A stretch of DNA of 64,000 bases from Tricholoma matsutake (lineage: Eukaryota > Basidiomycota > Agaricomycetes > Agaricales > Tricholomataceae): positions 3,286,001-3,350,000 of the forward strand of contig AP026542.1 in assembly GCA_026075535.2 (NCBI GenBank), given 5' to 3'. Shown here piece by piece: positions 33,571-44,282 of this stretch; within the stretch, counting starts at the first letter, position 1, and every line of letters begins with the position of its first letter. The notes beneath the pieces were generated by a model. It was not told the DNA's origin. It worked only from the letters and a program-made list of their open reading frames with translations, and made no database searches. Position numbers and translations under genes: made by a program.

Positions 33571-34763
33571 GAATTGATAGGTTGTCTCCTCGGCTCAAAG
33601 GCCGATTCACCATTTCAACCATATTCTAATCACATCGGCTAACTCCTACAACGTCCCAGATGCAGTGCGACCCAGTCTATTGATTGCAATATCATATTGA
33701 CCGCATCAAAACATCACCAGAGACATCGATCATACCAAGAGACCACATCGCACAACCTTAGGACTACCTCAAAAGCCTCTAAGATCCCTCTAACCGACCA
33801 TTGAAGATCCCTGATCAACTTCGAACAAACTGCAACTGCAATCGAACATCATCGACCATCATCGAGCATTATTGATCGATATTGAGAGACTATGAGCGAC
33901 ATCGGGCACTGCATTTGTTATCTATATGGTGGAATACCATGCACCAGGAAGTATTCCAACTCGTGCTCAAACCTGCTGATAGTAGGTCAGCCTCGTTCCA
34001 AGTCCCTATCGTGCACAGAACCCGCTGGACGAATTATTGCGAGACTTAGTGTGGTTTATACACAAAGGACAGTCCCCTTTTAGTTCTATACCCTTTATTA
34101 CTCTTTCATCATATGATATATATATTTCTTGTTCAGATTCCAGTCTCCTTTTTGGCCTTGTGCCTTAACTCATATCTTTTGCGTCATGTTCTACACATGT
34201 TTCTCATTCCATTTTAGGAAGTTTCTTTAAAACATATAAGACTCTGTAGTATCTACTTGGAAATACAAGAAATCGTCTTCACCTATTGTCTCATATACAG
34301 TTCTAAGCATCCGATCAATCTTCTAAAAACAATCTAAGTCTCTATGAGTTTTCTCGATTGACGAGAAACCTCTGTGATCATCGCGTCCTCGATCTTCCTT
34401 CAATCCTCTTGTCATTAGCACTAGCAACCATTCCAACATGTTCTAGCCATCGGCTATAGCCTTCGTATACTATCAACCTATCGAAAGGTCCTCGGAATTC
34501 ACACTTCGACCCTCGACAATAGAACACATTCACCGTTGATCTCATTGATTGTCCTCAATATTGATTGATACCCCATTGGACCACATCAAATACCTTTGTC
34601 TCCTATAGTACTACCTTCAGGACTAGTACCAACTAGTTATCATCCCATAGGTTGGAACATGAACATTCAGAACGTCTTGCAACCTTCCTCTGACTTGTCG
34701 CAAATATCATCGGTTGCCTCATTGACTGTTTTGGTGGTTTTCCCAGGTTGAGTATCATCAGTG
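33571..34763. other. Unidentified insertion in G2 gag, about 1.19 kb
   Basis: The G2 gag frame (LIDTSTAACATH ... GEKKDLLS) is split here, whereas the paralogous G1 sequence is continuous. The insert starts GAATTGATAGGTTGTC and ends GAGTATCATCAG. It keeps CpG (many ATCGA words) unlike the surrounding G2. It has no ORF above about 63 codons and no recognisable TIR or LTR ends. At most 2 bp (TG) appear duplicated. A TATATATAT box occurs near 34113. It might be a solo LTR with a damaged target, a Helitron-like fragment or filler DNA; I cannot decide. Confidence 0.6.
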
Positions 34764-35867
34764 TGTGGCACATGCAGCAGTGGAGGTGTCAATGAGTTTT
34801 TGGGTGCATGCATCTTCTGCATGCATGCGGTCATCACGTTCCTTTACCTTGAGGGCCCAGGGGGCAAGTTCGGTGGCCAGGACAGGCTCGAGACTGATGT
34901 TGAGTCTCGAGTCAGGGTGGAGGTTGGAGTTGGTTTTTGAGTTCAGCCTTGGTCAGGGCCTTGGCTGGTGCAGAGGTGGCGAGAATGGTGTTCAGGTTCT
35001 CAATCTCAAGTTTCCAGTCAATGAAGACCTGGTCGCCTTGTGATGAGGAGAGGATGGTTTTGAGGATGTTGTGGGCCCAGTTCTTCTCCAGGACAAGTTG
35101 GGAGAGCTCACCAAGGTATCCATCCAGGGAGAGGGCATCAATCCGAGTTTGGTCAGCTTGGTACCATGCCACATAAGGCAAGGGAGGGGTCAGGGTATAC
35201 CCTTGTGTTTTGGGGCTAAGGGTATGAGGGGTAAGGGTAGGGGTTTGGAAGTTCATACCCTTGCATACCCCTGTACCCTTAGTAAGGGTACAGGGGTATG
35301 CCAGGGGTATACTTATGTAAGAATATCATCTGATTTTTTAAGCTACAAAGACTCATATTCAAGATTTTCATCAATTAAATTCAGATTTTGGGATTGTCCA
35401 ACATGATAATGGCTTTCATATGTTAATAAGAGGTATTAATATGTGATATTAATAGTAAATACAATAGTTATCAACACTTTTCAAATGAATTTTGCTCTAA
35501 ATATGTTGATTTTGTGCCAAACCCTTGTACCCTTGACAAACCCTCCCATACCCTTGGCAACCCTCATATGTTTCCATACCCTTACCCATAAGGGTAGGGT
35601 GTTCAGGGGTAGGGGTAAGGGTATGAGATTTGACACCCAGGGGTAACCCCTGCCTTGCCCTAATGCCACAAGGCGAGGTTCAAACATGCCCTCAGCGATG
35701 TAGCTGACAATTTCATTGTCTGTCTTCCCACCGTGCTTCTTGTAGTGTTTGCATGTGAGGGTCCACAGTTGCATGATGAGAGGGGTGATTTTTCTGGTGG
35801 TGAGCATCAGGCATTCCTTCATCTTCATGACCTTCACTTCGGTGAGGGGTTGTGTGGAGGGTGACAT
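34764..35867 (-). pseudogene. G2 gag, split by a MITE
   Basis: Starts at Met 35867 (MSPSTQPLTEVKVMKMKECL) and reads to 35675 (AEGMFEPRLVA). After the MITE (35174-35662) it resumes WYQADQTRIDALSLDGYLGE (35160) and continues through LKVKERDDRMHAEDACTQKL (about 34850-34790). It is the capsid-like protein of G2, colinear with the G1 gag at 27968. Confidence 0.82.
35174..35662. mobile_element. GGGTA-rich hAT-type MITE in G2 gag (489 bp)
   Basis: Ends TAAGGCAAGG and TAGGGCAAGG (inverted), 8-bp TSD ATGCCACA exact (35166-35173, 35663-35670). Both flanks are dense in GGGTAAGGGTA and its complement, giving long imperfect arms around an AT-rich centre. A relative lies at 49659-50216. Confidence 0.88.
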
Positions 35868-36161
35868 TTTGGTTCGAGTGGCAGGTGGTGTGGCCCAGTA
35901 GTTGGAATGGTTAATTGTGATGGTTCATGTACTTTTGTCAGTGGACGAGTCAGTATCAGTGTTTGGTGGTGACGGTGGCAGTGATTGGTAGATGTGCTGG
36001 TGCTTTCATTGTGTGGTTGGTAGTGTCTCGAATTTGGCTGGTTGGCCAGAATCCTGTAAACTTCTTCTCATGCTCCTGGTGAGGAGTGGGATGAGGGTGG
36101 AAGGTTGCCAAGACAGGGTTGGTTCGGTAGGTGAAGAAAGTTGTCGATGTCAAAAAAAAAG
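35868..36161 (-). other. G2 5' untranslated leader
   Basis: Sequence between the gag Met and the 5' LTR. The LTR-proximal bases on the minus strand are CTTTTTTTTTGACATCG, shared with G1. No ORF of note. Confidence 0.6.
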
Positions 36162-37009
36162 TGGAAGGATGCCAAGTTTGGCAGCCTACACTAGACTTAG
36201 GTTTACTAAAAGACAGGATCAAATTATCTTCATTGCATGGAAGTAGGAACCATAAGTTACTACAAATAAAAGAATAGGAAGTTACTATACCTTCATTGCA
36301 TGGAAGTAGGAATGAAGGTTAAGGAATAGAAAATAGGTAATATATAAGAAAAAGATCGACCATGTAAGTAAAAGGCCACATCAAACATAGTGTGTGATTT
36401 GGGAAGGCCACATTGGGCATAGTCACAAAATAGGAAGGTACTGCATCAATAGGATAATGTTGGCACTGCTGGATGTGGATAGAAGGGTAATAAGGATGTA
36501 TGGTGCCATTGCCAGGATGCATGTCGCCAGTTGTTGTTGTTGTATTTGCCAGTGGCTGTGCCAGCAGCGAGGGTGATTGTGTCAGCGATGTGTGTGGGTG
36601 TGTCGGTGCTATGGGAGTGTGTTGGTGGCATAGGGTGGCCATAACTCACTGTAACACAGACATTGGTATATCTGGTGTTGGTGAGTCATTTATGTGCCGT
36701 AGGTGGCTAGGCTATCACTGGTGGCTGTGCCGGCAGCAAGGGTGGTTGTATCAGCGATGTGTGTGGCTGTGCCGGCACCGTGGAAGTGTTTAACGGTGGT
36801 GTAGTAATGTAACACAGACATTGGTATGTCTGGTGTTGGTGAGTTGTTTATGCACCATAGGTGGCTGTGCTATTGCCGGTGGCTGTGGCAGCAGTGAGGG
36901 TGGTTGTGTCGGCAATGTGTGTGGTGTGCCAGTGCCATGGAAGTGTGTAATGGTGGCATAGGTAAATTAACTTGTCGTAATGTCGTGAGTCTGTGGGGCC
37001 AGACTTACA
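36162..37009 (-). repeat. G2 5' LTR (848 bp)
   Basis: Near-identical to 28772-29618, differing by scattered transitions and a few indels. It ends CCAGACTTACA and is followed by the second GTACA (37010-37014). Confidence 0.92.
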
Positions 37010-37077
37010 GTACAGCTGTTTTGTATGCATGTGGTGTGTGTGTAGTAAGTCTGTGAGGGTACCAGACTTACAGAAGT

Positions 37078-37789
37078 GATGGATGATAGCTTACTTGTTT
37101 CTATTTCTCTTCCTTTCCTTCTATTCCTCATGTAACCTGCTGAACAATTTCAGCGAACATATGGTTGGGAGACTGAATAGTCTAAAACCTCACTTTATGT
37201 GCTTGATGCTCCTAATTTTCCACCCTCTCCTCATGACCAAACCTACCCCATTCCTTCCATTGATTATGCTGACCCTTCTTTGCCTCAGACTTTTCATCAT
37301 CATGTGAGTGTCATCACCCATTACATAACATTCCTATACATTCCCATTGATCAACCTGATCTTCACTTTCAACACCTTTTGTAAGGGGACTAGGGGGGAC
37401 TTGGGGGGGGGGGGTGCCCTGTGTGTTTCTCCTCTTTTTTATGTTCATCCTATATTTTTCCTCACTTCATTGCATTCTATTCTTCATTCTCTATGATTTT
37501 TCCTTATTTTATTACTAATTTCCCTTTCTATCATGTTTGTGCATGTTGACAGCTTTATATTTAGAGGTGGAGCACCCTTCTGACATCTACCCCTTGGTAT
37601 GATGTCATTCAGCAGCCTTGATCTGCCTATCTCCATCTGTTCTATTTTTAGATTATTATTTGATTTTTGCAGTCTTCACATATACTGGGCATTGGCAAAG
37701 GGATCCTCAGAGTTTTCTCTTTGGATTTCCCTTTGCTAGAGGCTGAGGTTGCCCTTATAGTAGAAAACTCTCTCCTAAGGCCCAAAATC
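37078..37789. other. Unassigned stretch between the LINE/G1 edge and G3 gag
   Basis: A T/C-rich tract ending in TTTCAG (near 37155) resembles a fungal 3' splice site; it is followed by a short frame RTYGWETE. A purine-rich tract with 12 consecutive G (37403-37414) precedes TGCCCTGTG, which could be a polypurine tract at an LTR start. TTGGTATGATG near 37595 could be a primer-site relic. I could not find paired LTRs, so the 5' end of G3 stays undefined. Confidence 0.4.
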
Positions 37790-38960
37790 ATGAACGCGCT
37801 GCCCAAGATAGGCAGGTACAGAGTGGATGACACTTCCCAAAGCTCCACAGACTCCCTACACACTGTTCCCAACAGTCCTGCCTTTAGTGGGCCACCATTT
37901 TTGCCAAATGCGCCCCATAGTGACATGGACGCATCAGAGTGCCTTGACACGCTTGAAAGTGACATTACTGGAATACATGCACAAATTGATTCACTTAAAT
38001 CTACAATCGAAAACATTGTCAGAACCCTCCAGACTAACTCTATGACCAATATTCCCCCCATTGCGACTCCAAGCATGCCAAACAACAACATGTAGCCTAA
38101 CACGCCCACTAAGGAGTGCGCCCAGATCAAACCATCTCCCCCTACAGAATTTAATGGTGTGCATGCACAGGGGCATGCATTCCTTAGTTCCTGTGAGTTG
38201 TACATTAGTCTCCAGTCACATCAATTTATCAATGAGGCTGCAAAAATTTATTGGGCCTTCACATACATGAAATCTGAATGTGCCTATCTCTATGTGGACC
38301 ATATTCTGCACCAAACTAAAGAGCTCAGTTCTCTACCTTTCTCCACTTGGGGTGACTTTTGAGCAGAGTTTGTATGCCACTTTTGTCTCCTCAACGAGCA
38401 CCACTGAGCAGTGACATGACTCAAGTCATCCTCTTACCATCAGGCACATTGATCCATGGACAATTATATCGATGAGTTTAAGGATTTGGTGGACATGGCA
38501 GGATATGGGAGTAGGCAACCAGTGAAGTTCCAATGGGGCCTCAATTGAGAAATTCAGGACCAGATTGCACAGATGTTGGAAGGGCACCCAGCAGACAATG
38601 ATATCTATGCTTGGTATGAAGCTGCTTCACTCTGTGATGAGAACTGAGTCACAAATGCGGTGTTCAATGCTCATGCTCCAACTACCACTCATGCACCCTA
38701 CACCTTCAATAAAACCCTTCCCCACCATAACCACATTCCTGTCCATCAGACTCCTGCACCAGCCGTCAATGTTCTGGTACCAATGGATGTTGATGTGGCC
38801 TGCAGCCATGCATGTAGTGCTACTGCTGTGGGGAAACTGGGCACAGGGCTGGAGCATGTCCCCATTGTCAGGATATCCACATGCTCACCCCCAAGGGGCA
38901 AGATGAACTCCTCCAAGACCTGTTGGCACTTGTAGATGTTGAGGAAGCAAAGGATCAGGG
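37790..38960 (+). pseudogene. G3 gag with zinc knuckle
   Basis: Met at 37790 (MNALPKIGRYRVDDTSQSST). A helical region DASECLDTLESDITGIHAQI follows, then after a TAG at 38093 a capsid-like part (PPTEFNGVHAQGHAFLSSCE). The zinc knuckle CYCCGETGHRAGACP (about 38817-38862) is in another frame from the preceding block, so a frameshift lies near 38780. At least five stops are seen. Confidence 0.78.
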
Positions 38961-39244
38961 TGCAGAGGAGATCAAGTCAGAAGTGGTAGAGGAGCAGAAT
39001 TTTCTATTCACAGTGAGTGAATTGTATGCCCTCACTGCCCGTCCATAACCACTTTGAAGTTTTGTCAGTTGAATCCCCAGAGAATGAATCTATTTCCATG
39101 ACTGTTCCCCTCTCTGACCCTTTGAAGTTGGCTGAAGACATACCTGCTCTTCCCATCTCTCCCTCTGCTCCACACCCCAAAATTAAATGATGGGAGTGCA
39201 AACTACCACGCAAATATATTGTTGCATCCACTCCCTCTACACAT

Positions 39245-39560
39245 TCCTTGAACCTAGCAATTGAACTACAGACTACTGACACTGGACAGATACTTGGTGT
39301 CTCTGTGCTCCTGGACTCTGGTGTGACCGGTCTCTTCATTGATGCCCATCTCACACAACAACATCACCTGAACACTCGCTCACTCTCACATCCAATACCT
39401 GTTTATAATGTGGATGGGTCCCCAAACAAAGCTGGTGCCATTCGAGAGGTTGTAGACCTGGTCCTCCATTGCAAAGATCATAGTTAGTGTGCCCTTTTTG
39501 CTGTCACTCAATTGGGAAAGCAGAAGGTGATTTTGGGCTATCCATGGCTTTGAGACCATA
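39245..39560 (+). pseudogene. G3 aspartic protease
   Basis: LDSGVTGLFIDAHLTQQHHL contains the D-S-G catalytic triplet (about 39316). It continues VYNVDGSPNKAGAIRE, matching the DSG...NVDGTPNK layout of the G4 protease. The frame is lost soon after 39487. Confidence 0.8.
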
Positions 39561-39603
39561 ACCCAGAGGTCAACTGGCATACTGGGGAGGTTACAATGAG
39601 CTG

Positions 39604-40524
39604 GTGTCCATCCCGCTGTCGCACTTGTTTCATGGAAGCCAGACAAGAACGTCGTGGACAAAGGGCCTCAATACAACATACTCAGAAGTGTCATGCTGGA
39701 CCCTGCCTATACCTGAAGTGGAGTTAGAAGGGGTTCCTGATCTGATGCCAAACTCAAATGATGATGATGAGGAGCCAGAGGAAGTGGAGGAAGGTGATCA
39801 GATCTTCTACATTGCGATTTGTCCATCACACAAGGTGTGTGCTACATCAAACATATCCCAACGCCTCGCCGAGGCCCTCCACAAAAACAATGTTGCTAAA
39901 TCCTCTACTGATTCCTTGCTTCCTCATCTCCATGAGTTCAGGGACATGTTCTCCAAGGAATCGTTCAACTCTCTCCCTGCATGCAAGCCATGGGATCACA
40001 TGATCAAACTCACCCCCAGTACAACCCCTTCATCCTGCAAGGTCTATTCTCTCTCTCCTGAAGAACAGCAACAGATTGACCAGTTCATTGATGAGCACCT
40101 GGCCTCTGGACATATTCAACCATCAAAGTCACCCATGGCCTCTCCCTTTTTCTTTGTCAAGAAGAAGGATGGCTCACTTCAAATGGTTCAAGACTACAGA
40201 AGGCTCAACAACATCACAGTCAAAAATTGCTACCCATTACCTCTCATCTCCGAACTTGTGAACCAGCTCTGTGGAGCCCGATACTTTACCAAGCTCAATG
40301 TCCTTTGGGGCTACAATAATGTGAGGATAAAGGAGGGAGATGAGTGGAAGGCAGCCTTTCATACCAACCGTGGTCTTTTTGAACCACTCATCATGTTCTT
40401 TGGCCTTACTAATAGTCCTGCCACATTTCAGACCATGATGAACAACATCTTCCATGACCTCATCCTTGAAGGTGTTGTTTGTATCTATCTTGATGACATC
40501 CTCATCTTCACTCGCATGGTTTAA
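39604..40524 (+). pseudogene. G3 reverse transcriptase
   Basis: A 306-codon open frame. It holds PWDHMIKLTPS, SKSPMASPFFFVKKKDGSLQ, DYRRLNNITVKNCYPLP and YLDDILIF (YLDD at 40486-40497). The first catalytic Asp is replaced: FTKLNVLWGYNNVRI has N where G4 has [15 protein letters not shown]. That G-to-A change would abolish polymerisation even though the frame is open. Confidence 0.87.
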
Positions 40525-40799
40525 GAGCACTGTCACATCACATGCCTTGTCCTAGAATGGCTTTGATGGTACAAACTCTACCTTCATCAGGACAAGTGTG
40601 AGTTTGAGTAGACCAAGATTGAGTACCTCAGCCTGATTATCTCAGAGGGTCAGGTGGAGATGGATCCTATCAAGGTGAACAGGGTCACAGCTTGGCCAAT
40701 GCCCACGAACAAGAAAGAGGTGCAGTCTTTCCTGGGCTTCATCAATTCTATTGATGTGTTATCAAGGATTTCTCACATCATGCATGACCACTGTTTTAC

Positions 40800-41690
40800 T
40801 TGACAGGAAAGGAGGCATGGAGGTGGGATAATGCACAACAGGAGGCATTCAAAAAGCTTAATGAGATGGTCACTTCTGCTCCCATTCTTACCTTTGCTGA
40901 CAATTTGCATCCTTTTCATGTAGAAGCCAACAGTTCTGACTTTGCGATGGGCACCATGTTGTCTCAGCAGTCTCTGGAGGACCAGATGTGGCATCCTGTT
41001 GCATTCTACTCCAAAAGCCTTAGTGCTGTAGAGCAAAACTATGAGATCCATGACAAGGAGATGTTGGCAATAATGTGTGCGCTTGAGGAGTGGTGACACT
41101 TCCTTGAGGGTGCCCAACACAAGGTGGAAGTTTGGACAGATCACAAGAATCTCGAGTACTTTATGATGGCCAAGAAATTGAGCCATTGTCAAGCTTGTTG
41201 GTCCCTGTATCTATCCAGATTTGACTTCTCCTTGCACCACCATCTGGGTTGCAGCATGGGGAAGACCGATGCCCTCTCCTGATGTGCAGACCATGGGGAT
41301 GGCAGCGATGACAATCAAAACATTGTGTTGTTGCAGCCAGACCTGTTCACCATTCGGACACTGGAAGGCATCGCACCCCAGGACAAGGAGTGGGACATCC
41401 TATGTGACATTTGTCACACAAACCATAGTGGTTTACATGAGGATGTTGTTGCCGGAGCTGTTAAAGAACTGAGGAAGGGATCCACCCTTTCCTTGCGTGC
41501 AGCAGAGTGGGCTGAAAAGGAGGACTTGTTGTATTTCAGGGATCACATCTACGTCCCCAATGACCCAGACCTTTGCTGGCGCATCATATCCCAACACCAT
41601 GACTCACAGATTGCTGGTCATCCTGGATGCTGGAAGACCTTGGAGACTTACCTCCCAGGAGGAGAGAACACTGTGGCAGATGCACTTTCA
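40800..41690 (+). pseudogene. G3 RNase H and first integrase N-terminus
   Basis: RNase H reads WDNAQQEAFKKLNEMVTSAP, AFYSKSLSAVEQNYEIHDKE and VWTDHKNLEYFM, then the integrase zinc region begins (YFRDHIYVPND, HHDSQIAGHPGCWKTLE). At about 41640-41652 this switches abruptly to YLPGGENTVADALS, an RNase H-end motif that should lie upstream. Confidence 0.82.
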
Positions 41691-41699
41691 TGACTCCCA

Positions 41700-43268
41700 G
41701 ATCAGATTACCATGACACCACACCACACAAAGATTGCCTCTGTTTTCACAATCGAGAGCGACCACACATTCCTTGCAAGTATCAAGAATGGCTATAAGGC
41801 TGACACTTGGTGCACTGCCATCCTGGATGACCACAAATGAGGAGTACTGGACGAGAAGCTAAAAATCTCACAAAAAAATGGCCTACTCTTCATTGGCTTG
41901 CAACTGGTCATACCCAAGTATAAATCACTTTGCGAAGACCTGTTCTGTCTTGCTCATGACAACCTTGGCCACTTTGGAGGCAACAAGTCCTACCTATCAC
42001 TCAGAAACAAATTCTACTGGCCGAATATGAGACATGACTTACTCAATGCATATGTCCCTGCATGTGTGGATTGCCAGCAAAACAAATCTCGAACTTTCCT
42101 TCCACCGGGACCCCTGCATCCGCTACCAATACTGGATAAGCAATTTGAATTGGTAGCAATTGATTTCATTGGTCCATTACCTAAGGATGATGGGTATGAT
42201 GCCATAGTCACGATGATGGACAGGCTGTGTGCAGAAATCCAGATTGTGCCCTACAACACCAACATGATGGCTGAACAATTTGTGGCTGTTTTCTTTGACA
42301 AGTGGTATTGCAAAAATGGTTGCCCACAGGAGATCATCAGCGATTGGGATAAGATTTTCATATCAAAATTCTGGGGCACCATGGCTAAACCCACAGGGAT
42401 AAAACATAAAATGTTGACATAATACCATCCAGAAACCGACGGCTCCTTGGAGCGGTCAAACAAAACCATTATTCAATGCTTGTGCTTCCATGTGGAATGC
42501 AACCAAAAAGGCTGGGTTCAAGCCCTGCCTAAAGTTAGATTCAATATCATGAACATGATCAATGCATCAATGGGATTCTCACCGTTCATGCTGAAGACAG
42601 GACATTCACCTCATTCAATTCCTCCCCTCATCCCTTCCTTGCTGACCACCCCTGAGATCATCATTACACCTCCTGATGAATCACCAGAGAGCACGCAAGC
42701 ACAAACAATCATGGAAAACATCGAGCAGCAAGTTATGGAGGCCAGGGATTGCATGCTTGCTGCCAAGATTAGCCAAGTGCAACACACCAACAAAGACCAT
42801 GCGCATGAACCCGCTGTAAAAATGGGCAACAGAGTCCTCTTAGCAACAGCACATGGACGATGAGAATACATGCAAAGCAAGGATGGCAGATGCACGAAGC
42901 TCATGCCATGGTTTGATGGACCATACAAAATCCTGCAAAGCTTTCCAGAATCTTCATCCTACAAACTGAAGCTACCAGCATCATCATGAGCACACGCTAC
43001 ATTTCACAGCTCGCACCCACACCCAGTCATAAAAAATGATAACAACCTCTTTCCCGGCCAAAAACTGTCACCACCGAGTATGATTGTCACCACAAATGGG
43101 TCAACAGAATATTTCATCAATCGCATCCTTGACAAATGACCCCATGGATGTGGTCGGCAATACCTAGTCTGATGGCTTGGATATGGCCCAGAACAAGACC
43201 TATGGCTTCCACACTTGGAATTGTTGGAGACAGAAGCACTTGAAAAGTGGGAATCACAAGAGAATTAA
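41700..43268 (+). pseudogene. G3 integrase and chromodomain, G1/G2-like
   Basis: Second integrase zinc region LAHDNLGHFGGNKSYLSLRN with CVDCQQNKSR, then catalytic core FELVAIDFIGPLPKDDGYDA (Asp), EIISDWDKIFISKFW (Asp in SDWD) and ETDGSLERSNK (Glu). The chromodomain reads EYFINRILDK..GCGRQYLV..WLGYGPEQDLWLP. Stops at about 41838, 42419, 42861, 42988, 43137 and 43170. Similarity to G2 (LAHDTLGHFSFDKSYESLRG) exceeds that to G4. Confidence 0.83.
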
Positions 43269-43289
43269 ATTTTTTAAAGCATGGAAGAG

Positions 43290-44282
43290 TGTAATGATGT
43301 TACAACCACATCTTAGTCACCATCATGATCACATGCACATACACAATCACATTGTTGCACCACTTTGTATTCTAGTAGTTTCAGTCTTTGAATTCATACC
43401 TTATTCTTGTTCATGTGTTTCAACTCAGTGTTGGAAGTCCCTGACTTTCTTCCAATATGCTATGCGGGCCCAAACAACACAATCATCATTTAGGCCCTAA
43501 GTAACTTTTTTTTCTTGCTTACTTGTTCTGATATACTAACTAACTCTATTCTTTTATTTTCTAGAATCTTATTCACTGGTAACAATGTGAGACAATGAGA
43601 GACAAGCCACATCCAACAATGGCTGTGCAAACCCCCTCCTCCCCATCAAACAGGATGTAAGGGTGTCGATTAAAGACAGGAGGGAGATGAGGGAGACTGG
43701 GAGACCCAGGAAATAGGTCTTCCACTTGGTAAGCACCTCCCAACCCCCTGACCCTTGCCACATCACTGACACCCCAACCCCTTGAACTAGGAACTACAGA
43801 CCAGCACAACCAGCACCCACCTCTTGGAGGGCAGATCACAGGTGCTGATGCATGGGGATGTGTGGGAGATGGTGGAGATGGAGAATGACACTAGGTGAGG
43901 GAGGAAAGGGGAGGAGAAGATGACATGACAAGGACGACGACACCCCCAGCACCAGACCCCTCTGCTATGAGCCACTGCTCATAGGGAGGAGCACTGGTGT
44001 CTATGGGCCAAAAGTAGCACAAAAGGCAAGGAATGAGAATGGGGGCGAGAGCCCAGCACACGACACCCACCGCTGCGAGCAACTGCTCACAGGGTGGATA
44101 CAGGGCGCTGAGGAGACAACACGATGGGGGACCAACTCGACGAGGAACAATGGACACAATGAAAGGGTTACTGCAATGTGTCGAGGGTTATCACAGCACA
44201 ACACAACAGGGGGAGCCACCACAACGTGGCAAGGAGGGCTACCATGAGAGGGCCACCCACAGAAGGTTTGCTTTTTTCTTTC
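43290..44282. other. Possible G3 LTR start and hAT-like intron-bearing module
   Basis: From TGTAATGATG (43290) to about 43420 may be the start of a G3 3' LTR. A terminus-like CAGTGTTGGAAGTCCC lies at 43426. An intron-like stretch follows (GTAACTTT at 43500, branch-like ACTAACTAAC, TTTTCTAG at 43564). It leads to AATCTTATTCAC, close to AATCTCACTTG after the intron-like stretch at 4527. Palindromic TATGAGCCACTGCTCATA (43974) and GCGAGCAACTGCTCAC (44076) also recur. I could not find a matching right end. Confidence 0.45.

Larger units (their letters stand above)
28772..37009 (-). mobile_element. Ty3/gypsy chromovirus G2, 8238 bp, inserted in the G1 LTR
   Basis: Two near-identical LTRs (28772-29618 and 36162-37009, about 847 bp), ends TGGAAGGATGCC and CCAGACTTACA, TSD GTACA. 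Polypurine tract AAGTGGGGAGGAG (minus strand) abuts the 3' LTR at 29619. Coding order on the minus strand is gag, CCHC, protease, RT, RNase H, integrase, chromodomain. It is related to G1 in protein and in the terminal LTR bases. A 489-bp MITE and an unidentified 1.2-kb insert break gag; several stops break pol. Confidence 0.93.
21965..37072 (-). mobile_element. Ty3/gypsy chromovirus G1, interrupted by G2 and a hAT-type element
   Basis: Left LTR 21965-22547; right LTR 28284-28771 continued at 37015-37072. Outer ends are TGAAAGGTTGCC and CCAGACTTACA, i.e. TG...CA. The 5-bp TSD GAAGT is exact (21960-21964, 37073-37077). Minus-strand coding order is gag, protease, RT, RNase H, integrase remnant and chromodomain. 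A polypurine tract (GGGTGGAAAGGAG on the minus strand) abuts the 3' LTR at 22548. Most of the integrase core is deleted, so it is non-autonomous and dead. Confidence 0.92.
5803..37100 (-). mobile_element. Decayed LINE (APE endonuclease, RT, RNase H), split by nested insertions
   Basis: Fragments on the minus strand read, 5' to 3', as APE endonuclease (21451-21959, 20725-20450), reverse transcriptase (20040-18400), RNase H (18000-17710 and 13610-13181) and a Cys/His zinc-knuckle tail (12847-12722 joined to 6221-5823). This is the order of RNase H-bearing fungal LINEs. Removing each insertion plus one TSD rejoins the reading frame at several breakpoints (6221/12722, 12847/13181, 20723/21451). 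About 4 kb remains. The 3' end is an A-rich tract (T-rich on the plus strand, 5803-5825). The 5' end is not resolved: it lies right of the G1 insertion at 37072, but I see no endonuclease N-terminus there. Confidence 0.8.
37790..43268 (+). mobile_element. Ty3/gypsy chromovirus G3 internal region, decayed and probably chimeric
   Basis: Plus-strand gag, CCHC, protease, RT, RNase H, integrase and chromodomain in canonical order, broken by many stops. The purine tract AAAGCATGGAAGAG abuts TGTAATGATG at 43290, a possible 3' LTR start. The first part (to about 41640) resembles the G4 type. The second part (RNase H end, integrase, chromodomain) resembles the G1/G2 type, and an RNase H-end motif appears twice. 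Confidence 0.85.

Noticed and set aside
35174..35662. GGGTAAGGGTA arrays as telomere repeats
   Set aside because: The unit is TAAGGG, not TTAGGG, and the block has hAT-type ends and an exact 8-bp TSD, so it is a MITE.
21965..37072. G1 and G2 as one element with three LTRs
   Set aside because: G2 has its own paired LTRs and GTACA TSD and splits the G1 right LTR, so it is an insertion.
37385..37640. 5' LTR of G3 starting after the 12-G tract
   Set aside because: No matching second LTR near 43290; ends cannot be verified.
37648..38205. 185-codon minus-strand ORF
   Set aside because: Antisense to the G3 gag start; no motifs of its own.
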